Origin: Bacilli bacterium
GTDB taxonomy: Bacteria; Bacillota_I; Bacilli_A; ML615J-28; CAG-698
Reading direction: 5' to 3'
DNA: 6,848 bases
Assembly: GCA_016296945.1 (NCBI GenBank)
Contig: JAEDHQ010000078.1
Span: 1 to 6,848, forward strand
Shown here piece by piece: positions 5,765-6,848 of this stretch. The notes beneath the pieces are model-generated. The model did not search any database, was not told where the DNA came from, and saw only the letters and a list, made by a program, of their open reading frames with translations. Each line of letters begins with the position of its first letter. The stretch's first letter is position 1. The position numbers and the translations under genes are program-made.

Positions 5765-5827
5765 AGGAGATTCAGTAAAAACAGCATAAAAAATTAAATA
5801 TAAAGATCATGGAAGGAGGTTTTGATT

Positions 5828-6751
5828 TTGCACAATAAATTAGTAACTATTCTCTTTTTTGCTTTTTGCCTTTTGACTACCTTTTCATTAACCGCATGCG
5901 ATTTATTTAATGGAAATACAAATAAAAACGATAAAGTCATCGAATACAATGAAGAGCTTGATTCATCAACTGGCAAATGGATATTAAAAGATAACTCTGA
6001 TACTTTCTTTGTATTTGATGGAAGTAAAGACATCATGTCATTTAAGTATGTTGAAGATGGTCTAGATAAATATGAAGGCCAATATAGAGTCGTATATAAT
6101 GAAAATGATGGTGCAAATACTTTTACACTAAATTTTATTTTAACTAGAGATGATGCGGAAAAGGAAGATTGGCTTTATACCTATGTAGATGTTTTTGAGA
6201 CCGATTTCACCCAATTTACGACCATCAAGGAAGAAAGATCAGAAGGTATGAATGATGGAAGAATTTATTCACATATATATAGAATAAGCGAGCTTCCATA
6301 TAAACTTGGAACATATGTTCTTGAAGGCAAAGAATATAAACAGGATAAAGATAATTATAAATATACAAAACAATATCAGATCCCTGAAGGAACATATTCA
6401 TTAGATGAAAATGTATCTATAACATTTGTAATGCCTAAACCTTATATTCATGCTCTATTTCAATATAAAAACGGAGATGAAGTGGTTGAAGGAGTCTACT
6501 GGACTTCAGCTGATAAAAAGACAATATATCTTTATATTGAGAATGACCCATATGAGCATATAAGGCTCGAAGACCGTGACAAATACGATATGACATTTTC
6601 TAGTGAATACCCACCAGATTTTTATCTAAGAGGTAATTTTGAATTAGTGGATGGGGCAATAGTCATTGATGGATTATACCATCATGGTGAAAGTCAAACT
6701 GAAATAGAAGATAAAGTTTTTAAATTTGGTACATATTTTTTAAACAACTAG
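5828..6751 (+). CDS. Predicted lipoprotein of unknown function
   Basis: A 307-residue protein starting at TTG 5828, chosen because AAGGAGG (5813-5819) ends 8 bases upstream; the in-frame TTG at 5822 would sit only 2 bases from it. Residues 1-23 form a signal peptide (NK, hydrophobic core, lipobox LTAC) with Cys24 as lipid attachment site. The mature part is acidic and Tyr-rich with alternating strands, for instance TGKWILKDNSDTFFVFDGS at 48-66, EGQYRVVYN at 83-91, EGTYSLDENVSITFVMP at 187-203 and KTIYLYIEN at 231-239. These resemble repeated beta strands of a barrel or lipocalin-like fold, but no family is recognised. It would be anchored outside the membrane. If the upstream palindrome is a real Fur-family site, metal or redox control and perhaps a metal-related role would follow. 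That is inference. It shows no similarity to the other lipoprotein beyond the signal peptide. Confidence 0.8.
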   Translation: MHNKLVTILFFAFCLLTTFSLTACDLFNGNTNKNDKVIEYNEELDSSTGKWILKDNSDTFFVFDGSKDIMSFKYVEDGLDKYEGQYRVVYNENDGANTFTLNFILTRDDAEKEDWLYTYVDVFETDFTQFTTIKEERSEGMNDGRIYSHIYRISELPYKLGTYVLEGKEYKQDKDNYKYTKQYQIPEGTYSLDENVSITFVMPKPYIHALFQYKNGDEVVEGVYWTSADKKTIYLYIENDPYEHIRLEDRDKYDMTFSSEYPPDFYLRGNFELVDGAIVIDGLYHHGESQTEIEDKVFKFGTYFLNN

Positions 6752-6848
6752 TTATTCATTAAAAATAATTGAATTTTATTATGCAATAGAAGAGTATTTT
6801 TTTAATTTTTTCAATTAATTCTGTGGGTTGCTTATAGCATGTATTCAA

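Larger units (their letters stand above)
5639..5789 (+). pseudogene. Broken short ORF with signal-peptide-like start
   Basis: A strong ribosome site leads into MKHKLKINVAFSVNI, then TGA (5684-5686). In the +1 frame the same DNA reads LLLALIFDII, so one frameshift near 5660 would give a typical signal peptide. That frame meets one TAA (5694-5696) and then stays open as GLLKKLFGTDADKVMIIITGDS to TAA at 5787-5789. One frameshift and one stop would thus have destroyed a small exported protein. I do not recognise the family. The promoter and Fur-like site now lie inside the remnant. Confidence 0.35.
5123..5827. other. Gene-free 700-base region of decayed genes and regulatory sites
   Basis: No intact gene is present. 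From left to right: an orphan ribosome site GGAGG (5160-5164) with ATG at 5172 that stops after six codons; a 27-codon tail (5212-5295, IRQQTHIEIKELIQ then TAA) ending inside a strong terminator; a possible transposase scrap on the minus strand; two 11-bp direct repeats; a second terminator-like hairpin; an orphan ribosome site at 5627-5631 with a broken ORF; and the promoter, Fur-like palindrome and ribosome site serving the lipoprotein at 5828. The density of starts, stops and terminators suggests several genes eroded here. Confidence 0.6.

Noticed and set aside
5822..5827. TTG at 5822 as start of the second lipoprotein
   Set aside because: It is only 2 bases from AAGGAGG; TTG 5828 has normal 8-base spacing and gives a standard signal peptide.
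5794..6036. Minus-strand frame of 80 codons over the start of the second lipoprotein
   Set aside because: It is antisense to the signal peptide region of a gene with a strong ribosome site and lacks its own.
6752..6848. Terminator or gene after the second lipoprotein
   Set aside because: There are T-rich tracts and a loose AATTGAA/TTCAATT pairing, but no compact GC-containing stem and no open frame before the window ends.
1..6848. CRISPR array, tRNA or rRNA genes, or an alternative genetic code
   Set aside because: No regularly spaced repeats, tRNA-like cloverleaf or rRNA segment was seen, and Trp is encoded by TGG in all intact genes, with no in-frame TGA needed to keep any of them open.

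Overview
The window is AT-rich, uses ordinary bacterial Shine-Dalgarno sequences and the standard genetic code, and reads like a low-GC Firmicute, probably from the Erysipelotrichia/Bacilli/Mollicute side or a gut clostridium. Evidence for this is strong AAGGAGG-type ribosome sites, sigma-A-like promoters, lipobox lipoproteins with Lys-rich signal peptides, TTG starts, and rho-independent terminators ending in T runs. The species cannot be named from the sequence alone.

Layout: (1) Positions 1-448, minus strand: the N-terminal 149 residues of a serine resolvase/invertase-type recombinase that runs off the left edge. Behind its start, at 507-667, lies a repeat-rich stretch with a 26-bp near-palindrome that looks like its recombination (res-type) site. 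(2) 704-863: a frameshifted scrap that resembles the N-terminal region of a type III-like DNA methyltransferase. (3) 971-1852: a Cro/C1-type (XRE) DNA-binding protein fused to a two-CxxC zinc-ribbon-like segment and a C-terminal membrane domain. (4) 1853-2294: about 440 bases of decayed or non-coding DNA, including a possible frameshifted small membrane ORF. (5) 2295-4628: a 777-residue lipoprotein with four tandem alpha-helical repeats of about 70 residues carrying a 'KIP' signature, followed by a large C-terminal domain I do not recognise; a clear terminator follows. (6) 4838-5122: a 94-residue free-standing piece matching the C-terminal part of AAA/DUF4143-type ATPases, preceded by a perfect 15-bp inverted repeat. 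(7) 5123-5827: about 700 bases of gene remnants, two terminator-like hairpins, short repeats, a well-formed promoter and a Fur-box-like palindrome. (8) 5828-6751: a second, unrelated 307-residue lipoprotein of unknown function.

The intact genes do not form an obvious pathway. The two lipoproteins would be anchored outside the membrane and the XRE protein is predicted to sit in the membrane. The recombinase, the methyltransferase-like scrap, the orphan DUF4143 piece and the possible IS3 scrap together suggest an eroded accessory island. I found no complete new multi-gene system. The most distinctive items are the KIP-repeat lipoprotein, the recombinase with its adjoining candidate site, and the Fur-like operator between a promoter and the second lipoprotein gene.
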